Shown: one piece after another, positions 9,920-18,840 of the stretch
Layout of the letters: the number at the start of each line of letters is the position of its first letter
How positions within the stretch are numbered: the stretch's first letter is position 1
Assembly (NCBI GenBank): GCA_001766655.1
Contig: MJCC01000016.1
Span: 206,126 to 233,442 of the forward strand
Direction of reading: 5' to 3'
DNA length: 27,317 nt
From: Phytomonas francai
Taxonomy: Eukaryota > Euglenozoa > Kinetoplastea > Trypanosomatida > Trypanosomatidae
Program-made: the position numbers and the translations under genes
Notes under the pieces: model-generated
Seen by the model: only the letters and a program-made list of their open reading frames with translations
The model's database searches: none
Told to the model about the DNA's origin: nothing

Positions 9920-10828
9920 GGATGTGCATGCGTGTAGGGTATCGAACTACCTCGTGTACGGATTCGTCTGTTTGGAGCGTGGCAACTTTCTCGTAGCCGT
10001 ACTTATTATGGGAAACAGAATGTGTGTTTATAGGGTGGATACGCTCAAAGATAGTGGTGTAGCTACCGACACTTATATGTCGATTAACGTTTAAACGAAT
10101 AGCAATCGTGGGAAATAAAGTTACTATCAAGAAGCTAAAATTTTAGAATATAAGAATATGTATTTATGTCACTAATACCGACGTGATCAAGCTTCTCCCA
10201 CCTCTGCTGATTTGGATGCTAGTATAAGAGCCAATACGTTAGAGGATAGTAGTGGAAATACGTTATCGATAAAAAAATTGCTAGCTGCTCGTTAGCATCT
10301 TTGAGAAAAACAATAGATGCGGTTCATAGTGTATTGTGTTTTCATTAATTATATAGTGAGATGCCCAGATGAGCCGTAAAGAAATAAACAAAAGGAGTAG
10401 TAATACTGGAACCGCTCTATCACTGGAGAAGGCATAGTGATAAGAAGATTCTTTAACAGTTCCCATCCTGGCTAGTTCCATAAACCCAATTTTGGATCCA
10501 TCAAAAAGATTTCATGCACCGCATCATCTGTCCAAAATTACACAGTGAAGTGCAGAACAGAGGAAGAGAGAGGGGGGGCGGGGGGGAATCGGTTCATATA
10601 CATAAAGTAACTTATCGCTTCTCTTGCAATTGTATGAGCCCAGTGAAGTAAAGATGGCAATGAATGCAGAAGGAGATTGGGTTAAGAAAACACACAGATT
10701 TTAATGGATAATGCAGGATCTAAATCGCAGCCAGTGTGAATAACAGCAACAAAAGAATAGATCAGCATTTTATCTCACACACTGCAACGTACAAGTTTGG
10801 CATTTAAAGGAACTAAAAATATACATTA
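9920..10828. other. AT-rich intergenic region
   Basis: About 0.9 kb without a supported gene. It contains a G7CG7 run at 10572-10586 able to form G-rich structure. A 66-codon ATG frame on the minus strand (10281-10481) encodes a Leu-rich hydrophobic stretch but has no AG acceptor close upstream and was not called. Confidence 0.5.
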
Positions 10829-10990
10829 CTATGGTTGCAAAAGACGCACAGGTAAACTAAGTTTGCAGTAGTAATCCTTCGTTTTTATTAGAGAGCGGAT
10901 GTGTTGTTGAAGCCCGCCAGACTCTGCCGTAGCAACGACGTATTGGCTGGGATAATCAATGAAAACAGCATTCCCTTTCGCCAACGTCAT
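10829..10990 (-). CDS. Candidate small protein, 53 aa
   Basis: Short ATG-to-TAG frame (start 10990-10988, stop 10831-10829) beginning MTLAKGNAVFIDYPSQYVV and ending CKLSLPVRLLQP. The minus strand just upstream reads CTCCCTTTTTCAG, then an 8-nt leader, then the ATG, which is the classic arrangement for a spliced-leader acceptor. Composition is balanced, with folded-protein character (a hydrophobic strand AVFIDY, a helix-like GGLQQHIRSLIKTK) and no low complexity, unlike the translated AT-rich DNA around it. The same frame stays open 17 codons further upstream to a TGA but has no other ATG. There is no signal peptide or membrane span. I do not recognise the family. It could be a small organelle or complex subunit, or a chance frame. 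Confidence 0.5.
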   Translation of the reverse strand: MTLAKGNAVFIDYPSQYVVATAESGGLQQHIRSLIKTKDYYCKLSLPVRLLQP

Positions 10991-10998
10991 GACTAGAC

Positions 10999-11012
10999 CT
11001 GAAAAAGGGAGA
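10999..11012 (-). promoter_or_regulatory. Predicted spliced-leader acceptor for the 53-aa frame
   Basis: The minus strand reads a 12-base pyrimidine-rich run ending in CAG (11001-10999). The predicted message starts at 10998, eight bases before the ATG at 10990. Confidence 0.5.
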
Positions 11013-11919
11013 TCATTCTTCCCCCTCCTAAAGTCCCCTGTTCACATCCCGTGTATTGGTTGACCTCAGACAGGGAGGCTCCGCGGCGCATTGAATCACG
11101 GCTCCGACCCTCTGCGTTACATCTTACTATGTAAAAGTGTTTCTATCAACTAAATTGTCTATGCAGATAAGGCAAAGGATGGGGGTGAAAGAGACAACAA
11201 CCCTAGGAGCCAAAAATGCAATGGTGCGCTCCCTCAGATGTTAAGAGGAAATGATAAAGGAATACATCATAAGCCCAAATTTGAAATTTGGGAACAAATA
11301 AAGCATAACGAAAAATAGATAATCTCACAAATTCAAGAAAGCATGTACACATAGAGAAAGTAAAGGTATAATTAACATATATCAAATAAAACTAGTTTAC
11401 TTGTATTTTTAGATGACATGACATTAACTCTAAAGTTTTACTGCCCCTTTTTGCTACGTAATGTCTGAATCGACAGGAAAACTAAGAAATAGTTCAGTGT
11501 AATCAAGTTTAATAACCTGCATGAAATATATTTATTAAAAAATACCGAAATGAAGGTCCTTTACATTGAGTAAATTTAAAGAAGTAGGTGATTGTTTTAC
11601 ATGAATGAACAACAACCGTAAAAAATGTAAGACATAATACATAACAAAAAAAAATATGATCAGAAAAATATGAATACATATGTTGAGAAAATAGAATCAG
11701 TAACAGACTTTTTCAATTTCTAGCAACGTTATAGCTATAGCCAAAAAGACAGGTGAAAGTTCTATTTCGTGGGGATTCCACAAAACGAAAAACATTTTTA
11801 AAAAGTTACTAAATAAATCGGAACTATCATCATTATGCCCATTATATATTTTAGCTAGAAGGTAAAACATGGTCGTACTAAATATGATTTACGAGCCCCA
11901 TTACACCTGAGACATTTTT
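11013..11919. other. Intergenic region
   Basis: About 0.9 kb. The part next to the small gene (11013-11130) is more GC-balanced and contains a 32-codon ATG frame in another phase that ends at the small gene's acceptor. The rest is AT-rich with no recognisable gene, RNA or repeat. Confidence 0.5.
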
Positions 11920-12513
11920 TTATCTACTTGAAAGACGTAACTGCTTCTTTTGGTACGCATAGTTGTTGTTTTGCAGGTCATCCTCTTCATCCTCCATAAT
12001 TGGGTTCATACGATTTTTTAATTTATGTTTACGTTGCTTGCCTTTCCGAGAATGTCTCGCCTTCGGAGAGCCGTTTTGATCGGAAGCTTCAGGATCTTGA
12101 TCCCAAATGGGTTGTGTATTATCGAGTGAGATTGGGACACTAACAAACGAGGGATCGTCTCCCAGACAATGACTGTCTTCTTCGGATTCATTTTCCAGGC
12201 TGCTGTCATTATAATCACAATTATTCGCTGCGAAAGCAGGAGGATTTACATTATTTTGAAGCTTTTCCTCTCTCTTTCTCTGTCGGCGCTTGACAAAAAA
12301 AACGACACCACATATAGACAACGCGATAGCTAAAGCAGCTACTAATAGGACAAGCATATTACCCCAATTTCCCGATGAACCACCTTCATTAGGGGTGGGA
12401 GTCGGAATCGGAGTCGGAATCGGAGTTGGGGTCGGAGTCGTATTTGGATTTGGATTTGGAGGGATATCCTTGCCACTAGGCGTAGCATCACCATATTTTG
12501 TGGAAATCGTCAT
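11920..12513 (-). CDS. Single-pass membrane protein with Pro/Thr-Asn/Pro stalk
   Basis: 197 aa counted from the first ATG (12513-12511), stop TAA. A short N-terminal part holds a tandem N-P/T-P/I-P repeat (19-42), then Gly/Ser, one strongly hydrophobic segment (53-74, MLVLLVAALAIALSICGVVF) and the stop-transfer block KRRQRKRE. The tail of about 120 residues has an acidic Ser/Glu/Asp region, a basic cluster (RHSRKGKQRKHKLKNR) and an acidic patch near the end. The topology expected is short stalk outside and long tail in the cytosol. Upstream of this ATG the same frame is open for 22 codons and encodes a signal-peptide-like stretch (IKIVTLFVLCNVAM), but no ATG lies there; the upstream stop is TAG. 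Either the stretch is just a T-rich splice region with AG at 12517-12516, or initiation is non-AUG. Such stalked proteins are often surface or endosomal; family unknown. Confidence 0.75.
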   Translation of the reverse strand: MTISTKYGDATPSGKDIPPNPNPNTTPTPTPIPTPIPTPTPNEGGSSGNWGNMLVLLVAALAIALSICGVVFFVKRRQRKREEKLQNNVNPPAFAANNCDYNDSSLENESEEDSHCLGDDPSFVSVPISLDNTQPIWDQDPEASDQNGSPKARHSRKGKQRKHKLKNRMNPIMEDEEDDLQNNNYAYQKKQLRLSSR

Positions 12514-13012
12514 CGCTACGTTACACAATACAAACAGTGTAACTATCTTGATCAAAATCTTTCGTGTTGAATGTATGCCCTAACGCGAAGGCAAAGCCAG
12601 CGATTGGAAAGTCTAAGTAAATCCACAGTTTTTCTGGTAGACTAATTTGAGAACTGTTTTTGGGAAAGAGAATTTACTGCTTGTATGTTATCTCTCGATG
12701 TAAAGAATCTTAGAGGCGTTTACTGAAGTGAATTTGTGTAGATTATCAAGCGAAGATCGAGGAATGATAATGGTAATGGATGGGAGGGAGATGCGGAAAG
12801 GGAAGCAGCTTCTGAGAGTGGGAAACCATTTTTTTACCTTCATGTAAAGAACAGTAACAGCGCTCAACAATATATATCTTATTTTGTCACTCTTTTGAAG
12901 ACGCCAGACCACAGACAGGGGGGGGGGGAGGGAAAGGGTTGTGGTAGTGATGAAAACTGTGAGAAGACTTCGAACCAGGCAGTTACCGCCCTCCCCCCAA
13001 TTGCTACTCCAA
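12514..13012. other. Intergenic region with G11 run
   Basis: Half a kilobase between the membrane-protein gene and the helical-repeat gene. It contains an 11-G run at 12918-12928. No gene is visible, and there is no ATG on the minus strand between 12514 and about 12827. Confidence 0.6.
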
Positions 13013-16000
13013 TCACTTCCTTCCGGTGTCGGAAGCCGAAAAGCACCAGTTTAGCGCCTCCGGGTTGTCGCTCACGCGTTGCATGACTTCACTTGGAAAG
13101 TGGTCAAACCACAACTGTAGGCCGCGTTCCCAACCGAAAAGGCTCTGAAATGCCTGATAATGGCTTGGCTGCACAACCCGCTTCCTGTGCTGAGCGCGTT
13201 CTTGACTCACCCGTTCATGAAGGGAGCCCATGGGAAGGTAGGCACCACCGCCCTCCTTCGTTTCCTCCGCTTGCTTGGTCCTTTCTTCTAGCTCAAGCAA
13301 GTACTTTGTCACCTGCAAGGCGCGTTCCCACTGCTGGCCTCGGACCGCGCACAGCCTGTACAGCAGGTGCAGGCTGCTCGGGTAGACGGTGCCCACCCCG
13401 CAGTCCGCGCCCTGCCACTGGATAAGCTGCTGCGCGCAGGCCTCCAGGGAGAGGTCGTCCCCTGGCGCCTGCGGGGGGCCCCGCCCCGCCTGGTACTCCC
13501 CGACGCGGCAGCACAGCTTCACGAGGCCGTGGAAGGTCACGGGCCCGCGAGAGGCGGCCGCGGCCCCCCCCCCGCCGCCCTGCAGGACCTCGCAGCTGGC
13601 GCGCACGAGGGCCTCCGCGACGGCGCCGCGCGCGACGCGCTCGGTGAGGCCGCGGCCGCCGTCCCGCGTCCCCGGCGGGCGCGGCAGCAGCCGGTCCGTC
13701 TGATTCGGCAGGAGCATGTGCGGCGGCGGAACGAACCGCGTCTGGCGGATCGCGTGCCCCATCAACGCCTGCAGGAGGCGGATCCGCGCCTGCGCGGACG
13801 GCGGGAGGGACTCGGGGCCCTCGCGGACGTGGGTCGTCGGGGCTCCGCTGCCCGCCTTTGACGCGTCGGCGAAGGACAGGTCTGGTAGAAGCGCCAGTAG
13901 GGTCAGAACAGCCTCGTACACCGAGCAGTAATACCTTTCATGCACCGCTTCGCGGGATTTTGAATCGCCTGTGGCCTCGGTGGCAAGCGGCAGCAACGGC
14001 GGAGTGAGGCGGCGAATGTAGGACACCACAAGCTCCCAGCGGAGTTCTGCATCCGCCCACGGTACCGGTTCTCGTAGCCTCTTAAGTACTTCCACATGGA
14101 TCGATCCGGGGACGCACATCAGCCACGATCGGCACACGGGTTGTTCCTGGGGATTTGAGCTGAAGGAGGCATCGCTTACCTGCTTCTCATGTTTCGACAA
14201 CAATTCTTTGAGGTCTACATCACCACCAATGCGAGACAGGACGGTATCGGGCAGCCAGCTTTCTATACCATCGTTAGCATACGTGTCCATAAGGAACGAC
14301 ACAATCACGAATGGACGGAGTGAATAGCCCGGATTTTGGCTGTCATCATGGCGGCAATCGTGAAGGATATGATAAAGCACGCGTGAGTCTACGCTCACAC
14401 CTCTTTGCAGGACTTGCACCAGCATAGACCACGAGCACCGCATCAAGAATGTAGCGGAAGGCGATACCCGAAAGTCCCGAATGACGCTCAGAGAAATTTC
14501 ATCCGCTTTCGATAGTTGTCCCTGATCATACAAAAGCTGTGCCGCAGCATTGTAGAGGAGGACTCTGGTTGGCACTGATTGAGCCTTGTCGCTGTCGTCC
14601 CTTGTGGTGATGGTGGTGGTAGGTAGGGAGACCATATCCCTTTGGGTTTGTGGTACTGAAGACGGGCTTTCGTCAGGAAGATCTTTTTGTTTCTTTAAGA
14701 TAAGTAGCGCTATTTGCCATGGTAGGTTCGCGTTCCGTAACATAAAGGAGAGCGACGCCAATGTCGGTTTACGAGAGGCCTTTGCGCCGACATTCCAGAA
14801 ATCCGCATAGTTCTTCTGTAGAATTTGTAAGCCATACATCCAAAAATTCGAGGCACAAGACTCCTTCATAGTCGTTGATGGGGAGGAGACTGTCAAAGAC
14901 GAAACAGGAGGTGACGTAGTTGCTGCTTGGAGTGCCTTCGACAAGACACACTCCACCTCTGCGTCATTTAAGAGAAGCGCAGAGCTCTGCTTCCGACCAC
15001 TCGCACGGTTCAGCGCTTCAACCGTTTCTTGAATATGTTCAAGAGGGCTAGTGTGGAGTATGTGAAGACGGCTCAAACCAATTTCTCGACGGGAGAGGCT
15101 AGGTGGTTTACTTTGTATACTTTCCGTGAACACAGCCATTGCCTCGTCCAGCTTACCTTTAGATGTCAGACCACGGATGAGCTTGTAGTAGTCCAAAAGA
15201 TTAGCCCGTCGAGCTTTTTCCAGGATTTCAACCCGCTCCCTTTCACTTTCCACACACTGCACCGCTTCCAAAAAGTTACCGTCCAGCCGAACCAGCGGAA
15301 TGGAGGATTCAGACCTAGATGGGGAAGGAGGTGGCGACAGCTTATCCGAGGTTCGCAGCAAGGTCTCCAGCATTGACGCCAGCAGGTGCGGCTGATGACC
15401 CTCTTTGCTCACCGCGGTCATAGCCATCGAGAGGGTGGTCCCCCACTGCTTGGCCAGTCTCCGCTGTAGCTCAGCCGACCGCCCACACTTCGTCGTCGCG
15501 CGCTCGCGCTGCAGCAGTGCCACGCACAACTCGTAGATCTGCATCACCGCCTCCCATTGCTGATGCTTGCCCAGGCTGTGAATCAGGTGCCCAGTCGAGA
15601 CGCTGTCAGGCGCGTCGCGTTGGTAGAGGGCGTGCTTAAAAAGATGCAATGCCCTCAACCACTCCCCACTATGAAGAAGTGCGGATGATGCGGTGTGCCG
15701 CATCCCTCGGAGAAGTGAGGGATAGCTCGGGGAATTGTCCGGGGTGCCGATGGCGTGCTGCACGGCATGCTGATATAGACCCAAGGCCTCCTGCCACGGG
15801 GGAGAGGGGCTTTCTCCAGACGGTTTGGTAAAACTAAGCAAGTAGGCGAGATCGGCGGCAGCTTCAACGGACAACGAGCTTGGAAAGCTCTTGCTGTGCT
15901 CAGGACCTTGGAGCTGTCGCCACCTTTCAAGCACGGCGAGGGCAGTTGTCCATCCACCAGGATGGAGGGGAAACCGTCCAAGGTTAAGTATCGTCTCCGC

Positions 16001-16297
16001 TGTTTCAGCTTCAGCCGTATTAGCAGAGGGATGAGAATCTGGCATCCGTTCTTGCGCATGCGGTGGGTGACAGTAACGAGACAGATCCAGTAGGGTAAGT
16101 GCGTCTTGCCAACCGGGTGAAACGTAACGGCTTGAGTTATCGCGAAATCCATGGCTAGGCCGACCATCGGACTGAAGCTTGGGGGGATTAGGAAATAGCA
16201 GCGCGACGCACGCGGCAAGCTGTTTTAATGTTACCTTGTGCTTTGCATCCCCATGTAACTGAAGGGCGCGCAATAAGCTGGAAAGGCCTGGATGCAT
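13013..16297 (-). CDS. Large PPR-like helical-repeat protein, probably mitochondrial
   Basis: 1,094 aa, ATG 16297-16295, stop TGA. The protein is built of repeated helix pairs marked by W-x-x-A-L-x-[LV] signatures: GWQDALTLL (62-70), GWTTALAVL (115-123), PWQEALGLY, EWLRALHLF, QWEAVMQIY in the N-terminal third, LDEAMAVF and PWQIALLIL in the middle, and QWERALQV (989-996) and GWERGLQLW near the C-terminus. This W..AL pattern is typical of the divergent pentatricopeptide-like proteins abundant in kinetoplastids, which bind mitochondrial RNA or are parts of the mitoribosome and RNA-processing complexes. A specific role cannot be assigned, and no nuclease or other catalytic motif is seen. The N-terminus lacks a clear presequence. 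The segment at about residues 812-990 (13340-13870) is abruptly GC-rich and Arg/Ala/Gly-rich compared with the rest, although repeats continue on both sides in one frame. Confidence 0.88.
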   Translation of the reverse strand: MHPGLSSLLRALQLHGDAKHKVTLKQLAACVALLFPNPPKLQSDGRPSHGFRDNSSRYVSPGWQDALTLLDLSRYCHPPHAQERMPDSHPSANTAEAETAETILNLGRFPLHPGGWTTALAVLERWRQLQGPEHSKSFPSSLSVEAAADLAYLLSFTKPSGESPSPPWQEALGLYQHAVQHAIGTPDNSPSYPSLLRGMRHTASSALLHSGEWLRALHLFKHALYQRDAPDSVSTGHLIHSLGKHQQWEAVMQIYELCVALLQRERATTKCGRSAELQRRLAKQWGTTLSMAMTAVSKEGHQPHLLASMLETLLRTSDKLSPPPSPSRSESSIPLVRLDGNFLEAVQCVESERERVEILEKARRANLLDYYKLIRGLTSKGKLDEAMAVFTESIQSKPPSLSRREIGLSRLHILHTSPLEHIQETVEALNRASGRKQSSALLLNDAEVECVLSKALQAATTSPPVSSLTVSSPSTTMKESCASNFWMYGLQILQKNYADFWNVGAKASRKPTLASLSFMLRNANLPWQIALLILKKQKDLPDESPSSVPQTQRDMVSLPTTTITTRDDSDKAQSVPTRVLLYNAAAQLLYDQGQLSKADEISLSVIRDFRVSPSATFLMRCSWSMLVQVLQRGVSVDSRVLYHILHDCRHDDSQNPGYSLRPFVIVSFLMDTYANDGIESWLPDTVLSRIGGDVDLKELLSKHEKQVSDASFSSNPQEQPVCRSWLMCVPGSIHVEVLKRLREPVPWADAELRWELVVSYIRRLTPPLLPLATEATGDSKSREAVHERYYCSVYEAVLTLLALLPDLSFADASKAGSGAPTTHVREGPESLPPSAQARIRLLQALMGHAIRQTRFVPPPHMLLPNQTDRLLPRPPGTRDGGRGLTERVARGAVAEALVRASCEVLQGGGGGAAAASRGPVTFHGLVKLCCRVGEYQAGRGPPQAPGDDLSLEACAQQLIQWQGADCGVGTVYPSSLHLLYRLCAVRGQQWERALQVTKYLLELEERTKQAEETKEGGGAYLPMGSLHERVSQERAQHRKRVVQPSHYQAFQSLFGWERGLQLWFDHFPSEVMQRVSDNPEALNWCFSASDTGRK

Positions 16298-17775
16298 TTC
16301 TCTTTTGGGATTATTAAATCCTTCAGATGTTGTGTACGACGAGATGTCTTCGGATCCTGAAAAGTGGAGCTACACACTGGTACTGCATTTCATTCTAGAA
16401 CAGCAGTATGGTAGCCATAACATTAAATAGAAACAAAGGTTAGAGAGGTGTTGAGTAGTCCCCCCCCCCCCAAGAAAAAAGTAGAAATAAGGTTCAGATA
16501 TTTTTTGTTATAAAATTTCTCGAAAGCGAAGAATGTATTGCAGTCTTTTAGGTGCCATCCAGATAAATGATTTTTCATTCAGAAACCTGATTCAATGGCA
16601 AGTACTGCGATAAGTTTTTAAAAAATTTATGGTATTGACGTATAAACCGAGAAGATACATGATCGAATGCCATGGGATTAATTTTTTTACCATTACCTGG
16701 AAAGAGGCAGGCTCTTTTTATTAGGAACCTAATCACTAAAAATCTATAATTGCATATATGCAGCACTTCATTTGCTGTATTATCTTTCACTTTCCTCTAG
16801 CGTCCCCTCCGTCTGCGTCATCTTTGGGAACATATTCATAGCTTCATAATTTGCTGCAGCCAAGGCTAATCTAGGACGTCTCAATAACTGTCTGCTTTCA
16901 TCTCCTAAAATGAGTTGCTCCCTTTGCGCTGAAGTGGATCCATATGTTTGAGAAATATGGGAATGATATGCTCCAGATAGTATTACGGGGCTGAAGAAGA
17001 GCGAGAGTGATGTTCTTCTACAAATGATTTCGGATAAGATAACGGATTCTCCTGAACATTTTTCTCAGGGATAACTTAGGCTCAGCCGCACTACATGGAA
17101 GACACCTTCTGGGCAACTGCTGACTGTGGTAATAGCTTTTCAGGGCGCTGGGACACACTATAATCACAATTGTGATTCGATTACTTCCTGATATAAGATG
17201 CCTTGTCCAAATTTTGATTACACAAATCAAAAGTCAGTGATGGACCACATAAATAACCTAGTTGTTCATGTTCCGACACCACCCCTGCCCTCTGTTCCCT
17301 TACCTTATGCATACGCATCGCTATTTTTCATGTGACAATTTTAGTCCCGAAAGACTACATCATTAGTTATGAGAGAAGCAGTATAGGAATTCCATAATCT
17401 TCCTCCACGTGGTTCGCCCTTATCTGTAGAGTTGCAGATTCAAACGAAGGAAAAGGAGGTCATAAGAGTTGTTGATCATACAGGCACTCAGAAAGCACTT
17501 TCTCTGTATGAGCGATCCGATGGGATAGTTAACCAGTAAATGATATCATCAGGAAACGACAGATTTTTTTGACTATTTAATATTCTTTAAGCTACATCTG
17601 ATATACAGATAGCTGATTTTGAAAGAAGCCAGTGAAACAATCAACGAAATTATGATTTTTTATATAGACTTTCAGAACCCGACTTCTGTTCAGTGCTTTA
17701 TTCTATAGCATTACTATGATAGAAGGAAAAAATACGTACCAAATTCCCCTCAATTCATTTCTTATAAAGGTGAAG
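16298..17775. other. Intergenic region with 12-C run and an AUG-less open frame
   Basis: About 1.5 kb, AT-rich, including C12 at 16460-16471 and a perfect 16-base palindrome AATCACAATTGTGATT at 17162-17177. Apart from the open stretch described separately, no gene was found. Confidence 0.55.
16780..17064 (-). other. 94-codon open frame without AUG start
   Basis: Minus-strand frame open from just after a TGA (17067-17065) to TAA (16782-16780). The translated segment around QREQLILGDESRQLL, RRPRLALAAANYEAM and KMTQTEGTLEESER looks like a soluble helical protein, richer in Glu, Arg, Gln and Ala than nearby translated DNA. The first Met comes only about 20 codons before the stop. The strand reads GCTCTTCTTCAG at about 17001-16990, a plausible splice acceptor. 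An out-of-frame ATG (16936-16934) would join this frame if one base were missing downstream. It may be a gene fragment, a decayed gene, a gene with an assembly indel, or chance. Confidence 0.3.
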
Positions 17776-18840
17776 TCACGTTTGTGTTGATGTCTCCAAG
17801 ATTGCTGTAGTATCGTCTTGTGCATTCGTTGCACTATTTGATGTTGTGTTCATTTTATTTGGGAAGGTATCTTCGTAAGATGGCGGCAAAGATGTATTGG
17901 TGGTTTTGTTTGTTTGTTTTCTTTTATTTTTATGTTTTTTAAAATTTTTAATAGTTTCTACCCGCGCATCAATGAGGGGTTTCAACAAGTCAGGGCATGA
18001 AGTACCTAGAGTCGATGAAGCTGATAAAATATCGGAGACAAGTCCAGCCTTTACAAGTATCCCCTGGCAGACATCAAATGAAGCTTCTGCATCCGCTGCA
18101 GCATAGCTTATCTGAATCTTGGAAAGGGCTCCTAGAGCTCCACCCCAGTTACTCCTGATCACAGCATGATCCTTATTTAGTGTTCTGCCAGCAAACCAAG
18201 CACACATTGCTTTTAGGCTTTTCCCGTCTCTGTGCTTCGCAAAAACTTTACCTCCATCATGAGATACGTTATCCAACTCTTTCTCAGGATATTTTTCAGC
18301 CAATACGACCAAATCGAGACACGGACTTAGCTTTAGACCTTGATAGTCTCGCTCAAACTTTATTTGGTCACCATAAATACCTACTCCTACCTTTATGACA
18401 GTGTCATTTCGAAGAAGGAGCGTAATATCTTTGTAAATCTTAGTCATGAGCTCAACTGAGTTTTTTTTCACACCAACACGATAACGAGGCCATTTGCTCG
18501 AAGCGGGTGCGAAAGGGTCGTTTAACTTACCATTAGTCACAAGGCGGAATAGATCAATGAACTTCACAACAAAAGTTACATGCAGCGAACTTAGCTGCAC
18601 TGTTGCCACTTCGCACTCAAATTGCTTCCATCGAGTACATCCACGTATGGAATCAAAAGTTTCGGCCTTCTCAAAAGACCATTCCATGTCGAATCCAATG
18701 AAACCACACTTTTCACAGTCATCGGAAAACATCTTCCACAATCTTTCGTATTCCTTTGAGTTTATAAGTTTCCACACAGGATCTATTACAAAGATCTCAC
18801 GAGGTGCCTGTTTCATCGAGAATTTTCGATCGATAGACAT
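17776..18840 (-). CDS. WRN-type DEDDy 3'-5' exonuclease
   Basis: 354 aa, ATG 18840-18838, stop TGA. The DnaQ-like 3'-5' exonuclease fold is clear. Exo I is IGFDMEW, with Asp51 and Glu53 as metal ligands. Exo II is in KVGVGIYGDQIKF (150-162) with Asp158. Exo III is YAAADAEASF (Tyr245, Asp249), preceded by SNWGGAL. The V-G-x-G-I-x-G-D-Q and S-N-W elements match the Werner-syndrome exonuclease branch rather than RNase D. All four acidic ligands and the tyrosine are present, so it should be active on DNA or RNA 3' ends. No RecQ helicase or HRDC domain is attached. The C-terminal 60 residues are low-complexity with a basic cluster (FKKHKNKRKQ) that may be a nuclear signal. It probably acts in DNA repair or RNA processing. 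Confidence 0.9.
   Translation of the reverse strand: MSIDRKFSMKQAPREIFVIDPVWKLINSKEYERLWKMFSDDCEKCGFIGFDMEWSFEKAETFDSIRGCTRWKQFECEVATVQLSSLHVTFVVKFIDLFRLVTNGKLNDPFAPASSKWPRYRVGVKKNSVELMTKIYKDITLLLRNDTVIKVGVGIYGDQIKFERDYQGLKLSPCLDLVVLAEKYPEKELDNVSHDGGKVFAKHRDGKSLKAMCAWFAGRTLNKDHAVIRSNWGGALGALSKIQISYAAADAEASFDVCQGILVKAGLVSDILSASSTLGTSCPDLLKPLIDARVETIKNFKKHKNKRKQTNKTTNTSLPPSYEDTFPNKMNTTSNSATNAQDDTTAILETSTQT

Noticed and set aside
10281..10481. 66-codon ATG frame with a Leu-rich segment
   Set aside because: No AG acceptor close upstream, no family resemblance, and length within chance for this AT content.
16575..16790. 71-codon frame downstream of the AUG-less open stretch
   Set aside because: It starts with GTG and has no motif; AT-rich chance frame.
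16450..17640. Possible nuclear code in which stop codons are read as Trp and Glu, as in Blastocrithidia
   Set aside because: Reading through stops gives a protein-like string here, but in-frame stops occur at about the random rate. In the confident genes roughly 60 Trp codons are all TGG, no Glu position is a stop, and TAA, TAG and TGA all end genes, including a TAG directly after a KxKxx signal.
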